Positions 22,628 to 33,604 of a stretch of DNA of 64,000 bases are shown piece by piece. Positions within the stretch are counted from its first letter, which is position 1. Each line of letters begins with the position of its first letter. The position numbers were made by a program, and so were the translations under genes. The notes under the pieces are model-generated. The model worked only from the letters and a program-made list of their open reading frames with translations. It did no database searches and had not been told where the DNA came from. Source of the DNA: Flavobacteriaceae bacterium. GTDB lineage: Bacteria > Bacteroidota > Bacteroidia > Flavobacteriales > Flavobacteriaceae. The stretch spans positions 1 to 64,000 of the forward strand of contig JABHWD010000011.1 in the NCBI GenBank assembly GCA_018657955.1, written 5' to 3'.

Positions 22628-24469
22628 ATGAAAAGAATATTTAAATATTTAATAATGATGGTCTTAGCGTCTGCTACGATGTTCTACTCATGTGAAACCA
22701 TGGAATTAGAAGATCTTGCAAGCCCTAACTCACTATCTCCAGATCTAGCGGATGCTGATCTGTTATTAAACAATATCCAAATAGGCTTCCTTAGTGCGAT
22801 GCAGGGTATGCAGGGGAATGGTGCCGCATTAGGAAGAGTAGACTATATGGGTGGTAGAGTATACTATAACAATTTTGGTAGTGGAACTATAAGCGGTGCT
22901 TGGTATCAATTATATGCTAGCATTATGCCAGATATTGCCGCTATTGAAGGTTTAAATGGTGAAGAGAATTTATTGGCTTTCCATCTAGGTATTTCAAAAG
23001 CAATGGCTGCTCATATTATGATGGGTATTGTTGATTCTGTGGGAGATATTCCATGGGCTGAAGCAAATAACCCTGCTGAGTATCCTAGCCCAAGTGTTTC
23101 TGATGATGCAGATGTTTATGCTGCTGCATTAGCAATGCTAGATGAAGCTCAAGGATATCTTAATGCTGCTGGTGGTGGTAATGACTTTTACTACGGAGGA
23201 GATGCTTCTAAATGGACAAAATATGTTAACACTTTAAAAATGCGTGCTAACCTTACAACAGGTAATTATGCTGCTGCATTAGCTCAGACAAATGTTATTG
23301 AAACTGCTGCTGATGATTTAGAGTTTAGATATGGTTCGCAAGAATTACAACCAGATACACGTCACCCTTGGTATGCGTCTGACTATCAAACTACTGGTGC
23401 TAATATCTATCAATCATCTTGGTTAATGGATCTTATGGATGGAGATATAAATGACTGGTATGCAACGACTGTAACCGATTGGGCTGCTGGAGATTTCCCA
23501 ATTAATGATCCTAGAAGAAGATACTACTTCTACAGACAAACTACTATGACGCCAGGTAATAATCAAATGATTAAAGCTTTTGGTTCTGTTTATATGTACC
23601 CATATGATTGGGCTGGTGATTCATCTAATGGTGAAACACTTCAATGTTCATTACAAGATCAACCATTCCATTTAGAGTTTACTCCTGATGGAGATAATTC
23701 TTTTGGTGATGGAAGATGGTGTTCTAATTTTATAGGATACTGGGGTAGACATCACGGTAATGATGAAGGTACACCTCCTGATGGGTTTACTAGAACTGCT
23801 TCAGGGGTTTATCCTTCTGCTGGTAGCTTTGATAATTTAGATGATATCGGTGATTATGATAGTGTTGGTTCATTAGGTGGACTTAATGCTCTTGCTGGTC
23901 AAGTTTGGCAAGGAAATGGTGGTGGTGGAGCTGGTATTTGGCCAATCTACTTATCATCATATGTTAAGTTTATGAAAGCTGAAGCTGCTTTATCTTCTGG
24001 TGATGCTGCTATGGCTGCAATGTACATGGAAGCTGGAATGAATGAATCAATTACGAAAGTAATGGGCTTTTCATCTGTTGATGCATTAGCTGATTCAAGT
24101 CATTTCCCTACTTCAGGTGATGTAGCTGCTTTTGTAGCTGATGTAATGGCTAAATTCAACGCTGCTCCTTCTACATCTGCGTTAGATGGATTAGGATGGC
24201 CAGTTGAAAAAGATAAAATGGATATACTAGGTGAGCAATATTTTGTTGCTATGTATGGTGGTGCGAACGATGCATGGAACTTCATGAGAAGAACTGGACA
24301 CCCAAGAACGGTTTCTAGAGGTCTTATGGACAACAATGAATCAGGAGCTTTCCCAAGAACTGGTACTTATCCGTCAAGTGAAATAAGCGCTAATCCTAAC
24401 ATCTTACAGAGACAAGACAATAATACCCTTGTCTTCTGGGATTCGGGAACAACTGTAATTTCTAATTAA
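22628..24469 (+). CDS. SusD/RagB-family outer membrane lipoprotein
   Basis: Lipobox MFYSC; follows SusC; SusD-like helical sequence. Confidence 0.9.
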   Translation: MKRIFKYLIMMVLASATMFYSCETMELEDLASPNSLSPDLADADLLLNNIQIGFLSAMQGMQGNGAALGRVDYMGGRVYYNNFGSGTISGAWYQLYASIMPDIAAIEGLNGEENLLAFHLGISKAMAAHIMMGIVDSVGDIPWAEANNPAEYPSPSVSDDADVYAAALAMLDEAQGYLNAAGGGNDFYYGGDASKWTKYVNTLKMRANLTTGNYAAALAQTNVIETAADDLEFRYGSQELQPDTRHPWYASDYQTTGANIYQSSWLMDLMDGDINDWYATTVTDWAAGDFPINDPRRRYYFYRQTTMTPGNNQMIKAFGSVYMYPYDWAGDSSNGETLQCSLQDQPFHLEFTPDGDNSFGDGRWCSNFIGYWGRHHGNDEGTPPDGFTRTASGVYPSAGSFDNLDDIGDYDSVGSLGGLNALAGQVWQGNGGGGAGIWPIYLSSYVKFMKAEAALSSGDAAMAAMYMEAGMNESITKVMGFSSVDALADSSHFPTSGDVAAFVADVMAKFNAAPSTSALDGLGWPVEKDKMDILGEQYFVAMYGGANDAWNFMRRTGHPRTVSRGLMDNNESGAFPRTGTYPSSEISANPNILQRQDNNTLVFWDSGTTVISN

Positions 24470-24473
24470 AAAA

Positions 24474-25394
24474 ATGAAAACTATGAGAAATATATTTAAA
24501 TTTTTATTTGCTTCTTTATTTGTAGTAACTTTTTCTTGTGTTGATAGTGAAAACACTATTGATGCAGTTCTAGACTATGAAACTGGAGCGGTACTAAGAA
24601 CAATTTCAGTGAATAACGCTGTCTTGAATTCTAGTGATGCTTCAAGTACATTTAATGTAACTGTAGAGGAACAAGATGAAGAAGATGGTGCTCTATTTAA
24701 ACAAGTTAATGTTTACTGCCAACTAAAGGATCTTACTGACGGAAACGATAGTACGGACTTTGTGTTAGTAACATCAATAGATGCTAGTACTTTTTCTACA
24801 GGACCTGTAGGACTTCCTAGAGGAGATGTTGTTATGACATTCGGTGATGCTGCTGCTGCAATGGGCGTTGGCCCTAGCCAGTACTCACCTGGTGATGTAT
24901 TTGTTGTTGGATTAGAAGTTGAATTAACAGATGGAAGAACATATGATTGGACATCTGCTGCTGGTATTATTACTGGTGGATTCTTCTCTTCTCCGTTCAA
25001 GTACAATGCTCTATTAACTTGTTCGCCAATGCCTGGAGATTATACAGTCTTTATGATTGACTCTTATGGTGATGGGTGGCAAACTACTTCAGGTGGTGAC
25101 GGTGGTCAAGGACTTGAAATCAATATGGATGGTGTAATTACCTCTGTAGCTATGTGCTCTATGTGGGGAACATATGATTTCACTTGTACTCAGCCAAATG
25201 CTGCATATACTGAAGCTACAGCAATTGTAACTATTCCTGCTGGAACAGAGTCTGCTTTATGGACATTCCCTGGAGATTACTACGCTGAGATAGGGTTTAG
25301 TATTACTGGCCCTAATGGGCAAGTTGCTTATTCTGCTCTTGACCCTGGTACTGCTACTGTTGGATTACTTCCAGTAGCGATTTGTGCTCAGTAA
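24474..25394 (+). CDS. Putative surface lipoprotein associated with SusC/D
   Basis: Lipobox TFSC; DSYGDGWQTT motif; same operon. Confidence 0.6.
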   Translation: MKTMRNIFKFLFASLFVVTFSCVDSENTIDAVLDYETGAVLRTISVNNAVLNSSDASSTFNVTVEEQDEEDGALFKQVNVYCQLKDLTDGNDSTDFVLVTSIDASTFSTGPVGLPRGDVVMTFGDAAAAMGVGPSQYSPGDVFVVGLEVELTDGRTYDWTSAAGIITGGFFSSPFKYNALLTCSPMPGDYTVFMIDSYGDGWQTTSGGDGGQGLEINMDGVITSVAMCSMWGTYDFTCTQPNAAYTEATAIVTIPAGTESALWTFPGDYYAEIGFSITGPNGQVAYSALDPGTATVGLLPVAICAQ

Positions 25395-25418
25395 TCACAG
25401 AGTAACTGAATAATAAAA

Positions 25419-25453
25419 AAAAGAGCTTTATTTTAATAAAGCTCTTTTTTTTA
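25419..25453 (+). terminator. Intrinsic terminator of the SusCD operon
   Basis: AAGAGCTTTATTTTAATAAAGCTCTT followed by T8. Confidence 0.85.
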
Positions 25454-25479
25454 TCTTTATCCCTTAATAAAATCAGATA

Positions 25480-28400
25480 ATGAGAATTAAATACGGGATA
25501 TCTTTTCTACTACTATTTCTTTTCTATACCTGTGAAACCAATACAGGTGATACACATCTATCTTCTGAATCATATAATAACTATGTAAAAGTTCCCAGTT
25601 CTGTCAGTGGAATTGATTTTATTAATAAAATTGAGCATAATTTAGCTTCTAAAGCAAATTTATTCGATTACGACTACTTTTATAACGGCTCTGGCGTTGG
25701 TATAGCAGATTTTAACAATGATGGCTTAAAAGACGTCTTTTTGTGCGCAAATCAAGTTCAGAATAGGCTTTATTTGAATAAAGGTGATCTTACCTTTGAA
25801 GATATTACTATAACAAGTAATATTAATTTAAATAAAGGCTGGTCAAGCGGGGTTACATTTGCAGATATAAATCAAGATGGTTGGATAGACATATACATTT
25901 CTCAAGGAGGTCCTTATCAGAAGGAGAAACGAAAAAATTTACTTCTTATCAATCAGGGAGACCTAACCTTTAAAGAAAAAGCTGCAGAATATGGACTCGA
26001 TGATTCAGGGATAAGTACTCAATCAGCATTCTTTGATTATGATAAGGATGGAGATCTAGATTGTATTGTAATGAATGAAAGTGACTATTATGGACTTGAT
26101 CCTGTAAGATTTTACAAATTATTTGAGAATAAAGAACGTCTAAAAAATAATTCTTCACACCTGTATGAACAAAAAGATGGAAAATTTATTGATATAACTG
26201 AAAAAGCAGGCCTTTTGAAGCCAAGTTTTGGTCTTGGATTATGCGTTAGTGATTTAAATAATGATAACTGGTTAGATATATATATAGCCAATGACTACTA
26301 TGTCCCGGACGCAATGTATATTAATAATGGTAATGGCACATTTACAGATAAGATAAAGAGCGCTACAAAACAAATATCATTTTATGGAATGGGAGTAGAT
26401 ATTGCAGATATCAATAATGACAACTTAAAGGATATCTATGTTCTTGATATGGCCTCAAGTGATCATGTAAGATCAAAAACCCTTATGGCTTCTATGAATA
26501 CATCTAATTTTGATCTGATAACAAAAAAACTAGATCTCCATTATCAATACATGTTTAATTCTCTTCAACTTAATCTTGGCAACAACACTTATCATAATAT
26601 TGCACAGCACTTAAAACTTGCTAAAACAGATTGGAGTTGGGCTGGACTTATATTTGATCATGATAATGATGGACTTGAAGATATATTGGTAACCAATGGA
26701 TATAGAAGATATGGATCTGATAATGATTCTAGGATAAAAATAAACCAGGAAAAAAAATTATACAATGGAAAAGTTCCTCTAGAAGTAAAAGAAGAATTAT
26801 ACAATGCTCTTCCATCAGAAAAACTAGCAAATATTCTCTATAAAAATACAGGTGATTTAAAATTTAAAGATATTTCTGAGTTTTCTGATCTAAAAGAACC
26901 AACATTTTCTAATGGTGCTGTATATTCAGATCTAGATAATGATGGTGATCTAGATCTTATAATTAATAATATTGATCAAGAAGCCTTTGTTTTTAGAAAT
27001 ACTTCAAGAGAGAAAAAATTGGGGAACTTCATAAAAGTAGTTACTAAAGGAAATACTTCAGAGAACTTTGCCAAAGTAACTATTAAATATGATGAAATAA
27101 TAAAAACAAAAGAATCAAAACGAGTAAGAGGATATTTATCAGCTGTGGATAATGATATTCATTTTGGACTTGGAGATAGAAAGAGTATAGATTCTCTAAT
27201 AATTCAATGGAATTCTGGTAAAATAGAAAAATTGGCAAATCTAGAAGCAAATCAAACAATTGAGCTATCTGAAGAAAATGCGTCTGTAAATAAAAATTTA
27301 AATAATGGGAATAACTATTGGTTTAATAAGAGTGATTCAAGTCAATTGAATTATACCAATATAGAAAATGAATTTAATGACTTTGAAAAAGAAATACTTC
27401 TCCCCTTTAAACAATCTACCCTGGGACCATCAGTTACATCAGGTGATGTAAATAATGATAATCTAGAAGATATTTTTATCGGAGGATCTAAAGGGCAAGC
27501 TGGACAATTATTTATTCAAATAAATAATCATTATGAAAAAAAATTAAACAGAGTATTTCTTGAAGATGCAAATTATGAAGATATGGAGTCCATTTTTATT
27601 GACATTGACAGCGATAATGATCAGGATTTATATGTAGTAAGTGGCGGAAATGAGTTTAATCAGAGATCTGAAAACCTAAAAGATAGAATATATCTAAATG
27701 ATGGCAATGGAAATTTCTCTAGAAGCAATCAATCAGAAATATCAGATTACACAATCAGTGGTAAAACAGTGTCTAAAATAGATTTTGATCAAGACGGTGA
27801 TCAAGATTTGATTATAGGAAACAGAATTATACCTCAAAAATATCCATTACATGAACCCTCAATAATATATGAAAACATTAATGGTAAATTTAAAAATGTA
27901 ACTTATAAAATTGCTCCTGAATTTGAAAATTTTGGAATAGTAAATAAAGTTATTACAACAGATATAAATAACGATGGATGGGAGGATTTTATTTGTGTAG
28001 GAGAATGGACAAATATTGGAATATTCATTAATAATAAAGGTAGCTTTAAGAATGTGTCAAATCAGAGTAATCTTGAAGATCTCTATGGGTGGTGGTTTGA
28101 TATTCAAGAGACAGACGTGAATAATGATGGATATAAGGATTACATTATTGGAAATATAGGCACAAATTCAAAATATAAAACCAATAAAACAAAGCCTCTT
28201 AAGGTGTTTGCAGATGATTTTGATAATAATGGGACGCATGATTTAGTTTTAAGCTATGAATATAAAAATCAATATGTTCCTCTAAGAGGTAAGGAATGTT
28301 CTACTCAACAAATGCCATTTATTGGAGAAAAAATTCCAACATTTAATGAATTTGCTACTGCAAGTATTGAAGATATATATGGTGAAGTTATAACAAGCGC

Positions 28401-28794
28401 ATATACGAGAAAAGTAACTGAATTCTCATCATTATTACTCTTAAATAATGGTGATTTAACATTTAGGGTAAATAAACTACCAGAGCTAGCTCAAACAATC
28501 CCAATACTTTCAAGTGATAAATATGACATAAATCAAGATGGATATGAAGATATAATAATTGGTGGGAACATTTATAATACAGAAGTAGAGACACCAAGGC
28601 TTGACAATCAATTTGCATTAGTCTTACTATCAAATAAAAAAGATAATTACATAGCAATTGGACCAGAAAAAACTGGATTGTATACAAATGGAAATACAAA
28701 ATCACTAAAAATAGTTAAAGGTGAAAAACCTATACTAATAATTGCAAATAATAATGGTGATTCAGAAGTATTTCAGATAAATATTGAAAAATAA
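25480..28794 (+). CDS. FG-GAP/VCBS repeat lipoprotein with ASPIC/UnbV domain (CRTAC1-like)
   Basis: Lipobox FYTC; repeated DxNxDGxxDI calcium-type motifs; internal ASPIC-like segment VRGYLSAVDNDIHFGLG. Confidence 0.85.
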   Translation: MRIKYGISFLLLFLFYTCETNTGDTHLSSESYNNYVKVPSSVSGIDFINKIEHNLASKANLFDYDYFYNGSGVGIADFNNDGLKDVFLCANQVQNRLYLNKGDLTFEDITITSNINLNKGWSSGVTFADINQDGWIDIYISQGGPYQKEKRKNLLLINQGDLTFKEKAAEYGLDDSGISTQSAFFDYDKDGDLDCIVMNESDYYGLDPVRFYKLFENKERLKNNSSHLYEQKDGKFIDITEKAGLLKPSFGLGLCVSDLNNDNWLDIYIANDYYVPDAMYINNGNGTFTDKIKSATKQISFYGMGVDIADINNDNLKDIYVLDMASSDHVRSKTLMASMNTSNFDLITKKLDLHYQYMFNSLQLNLGNNTYHNIAQHLKLAKTDWSWAGLIFDHDNDGLEDILVTNGYRRYGSDNDSRIKINQEKKLYNGKVPLEVKEELYNALPSEKLANILYKNTGDLKFKDISEFSDLKEPTFSNGAVYSDLDNDGDLDLIINNIDQEAFVFRNTSREKKLGNFIKVVTKGNTSENFAKVTIKYDEIIKTKESKRVRGYLSAVDNDIHFGLGDRKSIDSLIIQWNSGKIEKLANLEANQTIELSEENASVNKNLNNGNNYWFNKSDSSQLNYTNIENEFNDFEKEILLPFKQSTLGPSVTSGDVNNDNLEDIFIGGSKGQAGQLFIQINNHYEKKLNRVFLEDANYEDMESIFIDIDSDNDQDLYVVSGGNEFNQRSENLKDRIYLNDGNGNFSRSNQSEISDYTISGKTVSKIDFDQDGDQDLIIGNRIIPQKYPLHEPSIIYENINGKFKNVTYKIAPEFENFGIVNKVITTDINNDGWEDFICVGEWTNIGIFINNKGSFKNVSNQSNLEDLYGWWFDIQETDVNNDGYKDYIIGNIGTNSKYKTNKTKPLKVFADDFDNNGTHDLVLSYEYKNQYVPLRGKECSTQQMPFIGEKIPTFNEFATASIEDIYGEVITSAYTRKVTEFSSLLLLNNGDLTFRVNKLPELAQTIPILSSDKYDINQDGYEDIIIGGNIYNTEVETPRLDNQFALVLLSNKKDNYIAIGPEKTGLYTNGNTKSLKIVKGEKPILIIANNNGDSEVFQINIEK

Positions 28795-28865
28795 AAACAC
28801 TATACAAATAAATACATAATTCATAATAGTATAGAGTTGAAACAGATAACAATTAAATAAAATAA

Positions 28866-29600
28866 ATGGAAAAAGGGTTAGATATATATGGAATTCGAGC
28901 TGTGATTGAAGCCATTAAATCTGGGGATAAAACAATAGATAAAATATTTATTCAAATTGGATTGACAGGAAGATTAATTAATGAACTTGAGGCTCTTATT
29001 AGAAAAAATAAACTAAAATCATCCTATGTTCCAACACAAAAACTAGACAAACTATCAAAAAAGAATCATCAAGGTGTAATTGCTAGAATTTCTCCAATTG
29101 AGTTTTATGAGCTTCAGGAAATTATGGAGAAAATAGAAGATAAAAAAGATGCATTAATATTAATCCTTGACCAAATTAATGACGTAAGAAATTTTGGGGC
29201 AATAATTCGTACAGCTGAAGTATCAGGAGTAGATGCAATTATAATTCAAAACCAATCATCTGCACCAATCAACGCCGATACAGTAAAAACAAGTGCAGGA
29301 GGAGTTTTTAACGTTCCTATTTGTAAAGTAAGCCACATAAAAGATGCTATTTACCATTTAAAATCTTCAAAAATATCGGTTATAGCAACTAGTGAAAAAG
29401 CAGAAAAAAATATTTATGATCTATCACTAAAAAAGTCTGTTGCAATCATTATGGGATCTGAAGAGAGAGGAATAAGCTCGTCCGTTCTTAAATTATCTGA
29501 TGAAATGGTTAAATTACCAATATTTGGAAAAATTGAATCACTAAATGTTTCTGTAGCAACTGGAATTTTTCTATATGAGGTAATAAGGCAAAGAATATAA
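28866..29600 (+). CDS. rlmB: 23S rRNA (guanosine-2'-O-)-methyltransferase RlmB / TrmH family
   Basis: LDQINDVRNFGAIIRTAEVSGVDAII...IIMGSEERGIS. Confidence 0.9.
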   Translation: MEKGLDIYGIRAVIEAIKSGDKTIDKIFIQIGLTGRLINELEALIRKNKLKSSYVPTQKLDKLSKKNHQGVIARISPIEFYELQEIMEKIEDKKDALILILDQINDVRNFGAIIRTAEVSGVDAIIIQNQSSAPINADTVKTSAGGVFNVPICKVSHIKDAIYHLKSSKISVIATSEKAEKNIYDLSLKKSVAIIMGSEERGISSSVLKLSDEMVKLPIFGKIESLNVSVATGIFLYEVIRQRI

Positions 29601-29606
29601 ATTACT

Positions 29607-30296
29607 CTATAAATAACTGCTCAAATCAGATAAATTATTTACCGAAATGATATTATCATTAGGATCAATGTTGTGATAATTAAATAAAATTGCATTTACT
29701 CCCACATTAATAGCGCCTAATATATCTGCCTGATAGCTATCCCCGATCATTAATGAGTTAGAATTTATTGCATTTGCCTTTTTTAAAGCGTAATCAAATA
29801 TTATTGGACTAGGTTTTTTATACCCTACTTCTTCAGAAATTGTAATTGTTTTAAAATATTTAGCAATTGTTGATTTTTCTAATTTCTTTTTTTGAACTTC
29901 CTTAAAACCATTAGTAATTATATGCATGCTATATTTATTTTCTAAATATTCTAATATTTCTATTGCACCTGGAATTAAGTGATTAAAATCAGACAAGTAA
30001 TCTATATAATCAAAGGAGAGTTTTCTTATCATACTATCCCCTACTTCAATTTTTAGTTTCTTAAATGTATCTGCTAGCCTATAAAACCTTAATTTTTCCT
30101 TTGATATCTTATTTTCTCTATACAAGTCCCAATAATTAGTATTAATAGGATGATATGCCTCTAAAAATACATCTATATCAATCTCTAATTCATTTAGATT
30201 AAAAATTTTGATAAAAGTTAGATTAGAATTCTTGTCAAAATCCCATAGAGTATGATCTAAATCAAAAAATATGTCTGTTATATTGTCTTTATTCAT
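29607..30296 (-). CDS. HAD-superfamily hydrolase, YjjG-type
   Basis: DIFFDLDHTLWDFDKNS...MIGDSYQADILGA. Confidence 0.85.
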   Translation of the reverse strand: MNKDNITDIFFDLDHTLWDFDKNSNLTFIKIFNLNELEIDIDVFLEAYHPINTNYWDLYRENKISKEKLRFYRLADTFKKLKIEVGDSMIRKLSFDYIDYLSDFNHLIPGAIEILEYLENKYSMHIITNGFKEVQKKKLEKSTIAKYFKTITISEEVGYKKPSPIIFDYALKKANAINSNSLMIGDSYQADILGAINVGVNAILFNYHNIDPNDNIISVNNLSDLSSYL

Positions 30297-30304
30297 AAAT
30301 AAAT

Positions 30305-31663
30305 TTACTTGTTCATAAGATCATTTATTAGTCCTAGATCAATTCCTTCAAATTTTCCAGAGCTCATCATCAACAATGCTAAATTAGAAAATTCTAATGA
30401 TGATAAATAGTTAATTAAATCCTTAGCGTTATTTATTACTATTAAATTATTATGATTAAAAGCTGTCTTAATATCACTATCTACTAAGTCCTTATTTCCT
30501 TTTAATTTAAGGGCTTTTTTTGAATAAAAAATTATTGCTTCATCTGCAGAGCTTAATGTATTGTGATATTCTGTTATAAAATCAATATTTAAGCTGCTAT
30601 AAGTATGTAATTCAAGACATGCTATAATTTTTTTGTTAGAATTTTGAATTCTTACAGCTGATGTTGTAGCCATGACTTTGCTTGGGGAATGAGCAAAATC
30701 TTTATAGGCAATTGAATTTAAATTTTTACATACTAATTCTAATCTATTACTTGCTCCATCAAATGAAGTTATAGCCTTGCAAAAACTATCCTCATCAACT
30801 CCCATTTGCTGGCAAATGAATTTAGCACCCATTAAGTTATTCAGATTATGTTCTCCAAAAATCATTAAAGGAATATTTCTATTATTTATCTCTATAGATG
30901 TAACATTATTTTTCACAGAATATGAAGGAGTGTTGTAAGGAATTTTATTAATCCTATTAGTTGATTTGTTAACCATACTATTTAAATCAATATCATCACT
31001 ATTGTATATTAATGTTCCTTTTTCTTTAATTGAATCAATAAAAATTTTGAATTGTTCTAAATAAATTTCATAGGTAGGAAATACATTAATATGATCCCAT
31101 GCTATACCGCTAATTAGAGCTAAATCAGGGTTATATAAATGGAACTTAGGCCTTAAGTCTATAGGAGAAGTAAGGTATTCATCCCCCTCTAATATTATAA
31201 ATCTATTTTCCTTTGTTATTTTGACCATTACATCAAAGCCTTTTAACTGAGCACCAACCATGTAATCAACATCAATATTATTAAAGTTCATAACATGCAG
31301 AATCATAGATGTTATAGTAGTCTTACCATGACTTCCTCCAATAACAACTCTAAATTTATTTCTTGATTGATTAAATATAAATTCAGGGTATGAAAATATT
31401 TTTATCTCCAATTCCCTTGCTCTTAAAAGTTCAGGGTTATCTGATTTAGCATGCATCCCAAGAATGACTGCATCTAATTCTTTAGAAATATTTTCAACAT
31501 TCCATCCATACTTTTCTGGCAATAAACCGTGCTTCATTAATCTTGATTTAGAAGGATCATTAATGATATCATCACTTCCAGAAACAATGTAGTTTTTATT
31601 TTTTAATGCTATAGCTAAATTATGCATAGCAGCCCCACCTATTGCTATAAAATGAATTCTCAT
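30305..31663 (-). CDS. mpl: Mur ligase family protein, Mpl-like UDP-N-acetylmuramate ligase
   Basis: MRIHFIAIGGAAMHNLAIALKNKNYIVSGSDD; GGSHGKTTITSM. Confidence 0.85.
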   Translation of the reverse strand: MRIHFIAIGGAAMHNLAIALKNKNYIVSGSDDIINDPSKSRLMKHGLLPEKYGWNVENISKELDAVILGMHAKSDNPELLRARELEIKIFSYPEFIFNQSRNKFRVVIGGSHGKTTITSMILHVMNFNNIDVDYMVGAQLKGFDVMVKITKENRFIILEGDEYLTSPIDLRPKFHLYNPDLALISGIAWDHINVFPTYEIYLEQFKIFIDSIKEKGTLIYNSDDIDLNSMVNKSTNRINKIPYNTPSYSVKNNVTSIEINNRNIPLMIFGEHNLNNLMGAKFICQQMGVDEDSFCKAITSFDGASNRLELVCKNLNSIAYKDFAHSPSKVMATTSAVRIQNSNKKIIACLELHTYSSLNIDFITEYHNTLSSADEAIIFYSKKALKLKGNKDLVDSDIKTAFNHNNLIVINNAKDLINYLSSLEFSNLALLMMSSGKFEGIDLGLINDLMNK

Positions 31664-32556
31664 TGAGAAATAAGTTTTTTTAATTTCAATAATTCTTTAT
31701 ACAAGCTATTATTTTTAATATTATTAGAATTATAATAAACAAATGCGTTATCTAACTGCTCATTTGCTTTAGAAAAATCATTCTTATGTAAATATATTTT
31801 TGCCAGAAGGTAATATGCATAATCAGGAGTAGATCTATCTCTAGAAGTAAAATTTTCTATATAATATCTTAGTTGTAATATTCCCCTATCTAAATTTATC
31901 TTATTGTTAGCGCATAATTCACCAATACTAAAATTCAAGTAGTTATAATCATATTCTGTATTGAAAGAGTCTATATTTTCAACTATTTTATTCAAATAAA
32001 TATTTGACATTTTATAATCATCCTTAAAATCATAAATATATTTCTTTGCAAACAAGCCATCAATTTGAGAGATATTTTCTAATTCATTGGCATATTGCAA
32101 GGCAAGGGATTTACTACCTCCTAATAGTTGAGGTAGTTCTGTGAAAATTTGAATTAACGCCCACATAGCAGGCTTATTTTTATAATCTAATTCTACAGAT
32201 TTTAACAAATATTTCTTTGATGTATTGATTAAACTAAGTGATTTAAACATATTAGTTTCATTAGCTTTAGCTGCTAATGTTCCTCCAAGCTTGTAATTAT
32301 ACAAAGAATTATCGCTGTCTAATTCAACTAATTTTTGATACTGAATTATTGCATTATCCCAGTCTTTTATATAACCATAGCAATCCCCTAATTTTTTTAT
32401 TAATATCTCACTATTTGGGTTTTCTTTTATTGAATTTATAATAGCTTTTTCTGCAACTATATACTGCTTATTATCAATTAAAGAATCTATGTATTGATCT
32501 TGTAGCTGAAAATTAAATATTATTAAAAGAAATAGTAAAATATTATAAAAGGTCAT
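31660..32556 (-). CDS. TPR-repeat protein, exported
   Basis: Signal-like N-terminus and TPR-like repeats; 4-nt overlap with mpl start. Confidence 0.7.
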   Translation of the reverse strand: MTFYNILLFLLIIFNFQLQDQYIDSLIDNKQYIVAEKAIINSIKENPNSEILIKKLGDCYGYIKDWDNAIIQYQKLVELDSDNSLYNYKLGGTLAAKANETNMFKSLSLINTSKKYLLKSVELDYKNKPAMWALIQIFTELPQLLGGSKSLALQYANELENISQIDGLFAKKYIYDFKDDYKMSNIYLNKIVENIDSFNTEYDYNYLNFSIGELCANNKINLDRGILQLRYYIENFTSRDRSTPDYAYYLLAKIYLHKNDFSKANEQLDNAFVYYNSNNIKNNSLYKELLKLKKLISQ

Positions 32557-32571
32557 CTGAATTATATTAAA

Positions 32572-33570
32572 CTAACTATTTAGCATATGCCATAATTTTT
32601 CTTTTAGCTCTAAAATTCCTTGATTAGCTACTGACGAAATAAAGATATAATCAACATCAAGTTGTTTTTCTAGTTCTATTGAAATTTCCTTGCTTAATTC
32701 ATCATCTAGTAAGTCAGATTTGGTAACAGCGATTAATCTGTCTTTATCTAACATTTCTGGATTATATTTCTTTAATTCATTCAAGAGAATTTTATATCTA
32801 TTATTAATATCGTCTGAGTCAGATGGAATTAAAAAAAGTAAAATAGAATTTCTTTCAATATGTCTTAAAAAATAGTGACCTAGACCCTTCCCCTCTGCTG
32901 CACCTTCAATAATTCCAGGTATATCAGCCATTACAAATGTTTGATAATCCTTATACTTGACAATTCCTAGATTGGGCTTTAAAGTAGTAAACTCGTAATC
33001 CCCAATTTTTGGCTTAGCATCAGTAATTACTGATAATAAAGTTGATTTCCCTGCATTCGGAAAGCCAACTAAACCAACATCAGCTAATAATTTTAACTCT
33101 AATGTAATTTTTTTTTCTTCATTAGGCATCCCTGATTGGGCATATCTAGGAGTTTGATTAGTTGAAGACTTAAAATGCCAATTACCTCTTCCCCCTATTC
33201 CTCCATGACATACAATTTCAGTATCTCCCTTGTTGGTAATCTCAAATAACTTCTTCTGAGTTTTTGGATTTTTAATAACTGTTCCAAGAGGAACATCTAT
33301 ATAAACATCAGTCCCGTCTGCACCCGTGCTTCTACTTCTTCCACCATCATTTCCGTGTCCTGCCTTAAAATGTCTTTTAAATTTTAAATGGTATAAAGTC
33401 CAATAATTTGGATTACCTCTAACGATTATATGACCTCCTCTACCTCCATCTCCACCATCTGGACCCCCTTTAGCAACATATTTTTCGCGTCTTAGATGAA
33501 CAGATCCTTTACCTCCTTTTCCAGAAGTAACATTTATTTTTACATAATCAACAAAATTACCCTCTGTCAT
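32572..33570 (-). CDS. obgE: GTPase Obg/CgtA
   Basis: Glycine-rich Obg domain; [11 protein letters not shown]. Confidence 0.97.
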   Translation of the reverse strand: MTEGNFVDYVKINVTSGKGGKGSVHLRREKYVAKGGPDGGDGGRGGHIIVRGNPNYWTLYHLKFKRHFKAGHGNDGGRSRSTGADGTDVYIDVPLGTVIKNPKTQKKLFEITNKGDTEIVCHGGIGGRGNWHFKSSTNQTPRYAQSGMPNEEKKITLELKLLADVGLVGFPNAGKSTLLSVITDAKPKIGDYEFTTLKPNLGIVKYKDYQTFVMADIPGIIEGAAEGKGLGHYFLRHIERNSILLFLIPSDSDDINNRYKILLNELKKYNPEMLDKDRLIAVTKSDLLDDELSKEISIELEKQLDVDYIFISSVANQGILELKEKLWHMLNS

Positions 33571-33604
33571 AGTAACAAATTATTTAATATTAATAATTAA
33601 CCAG

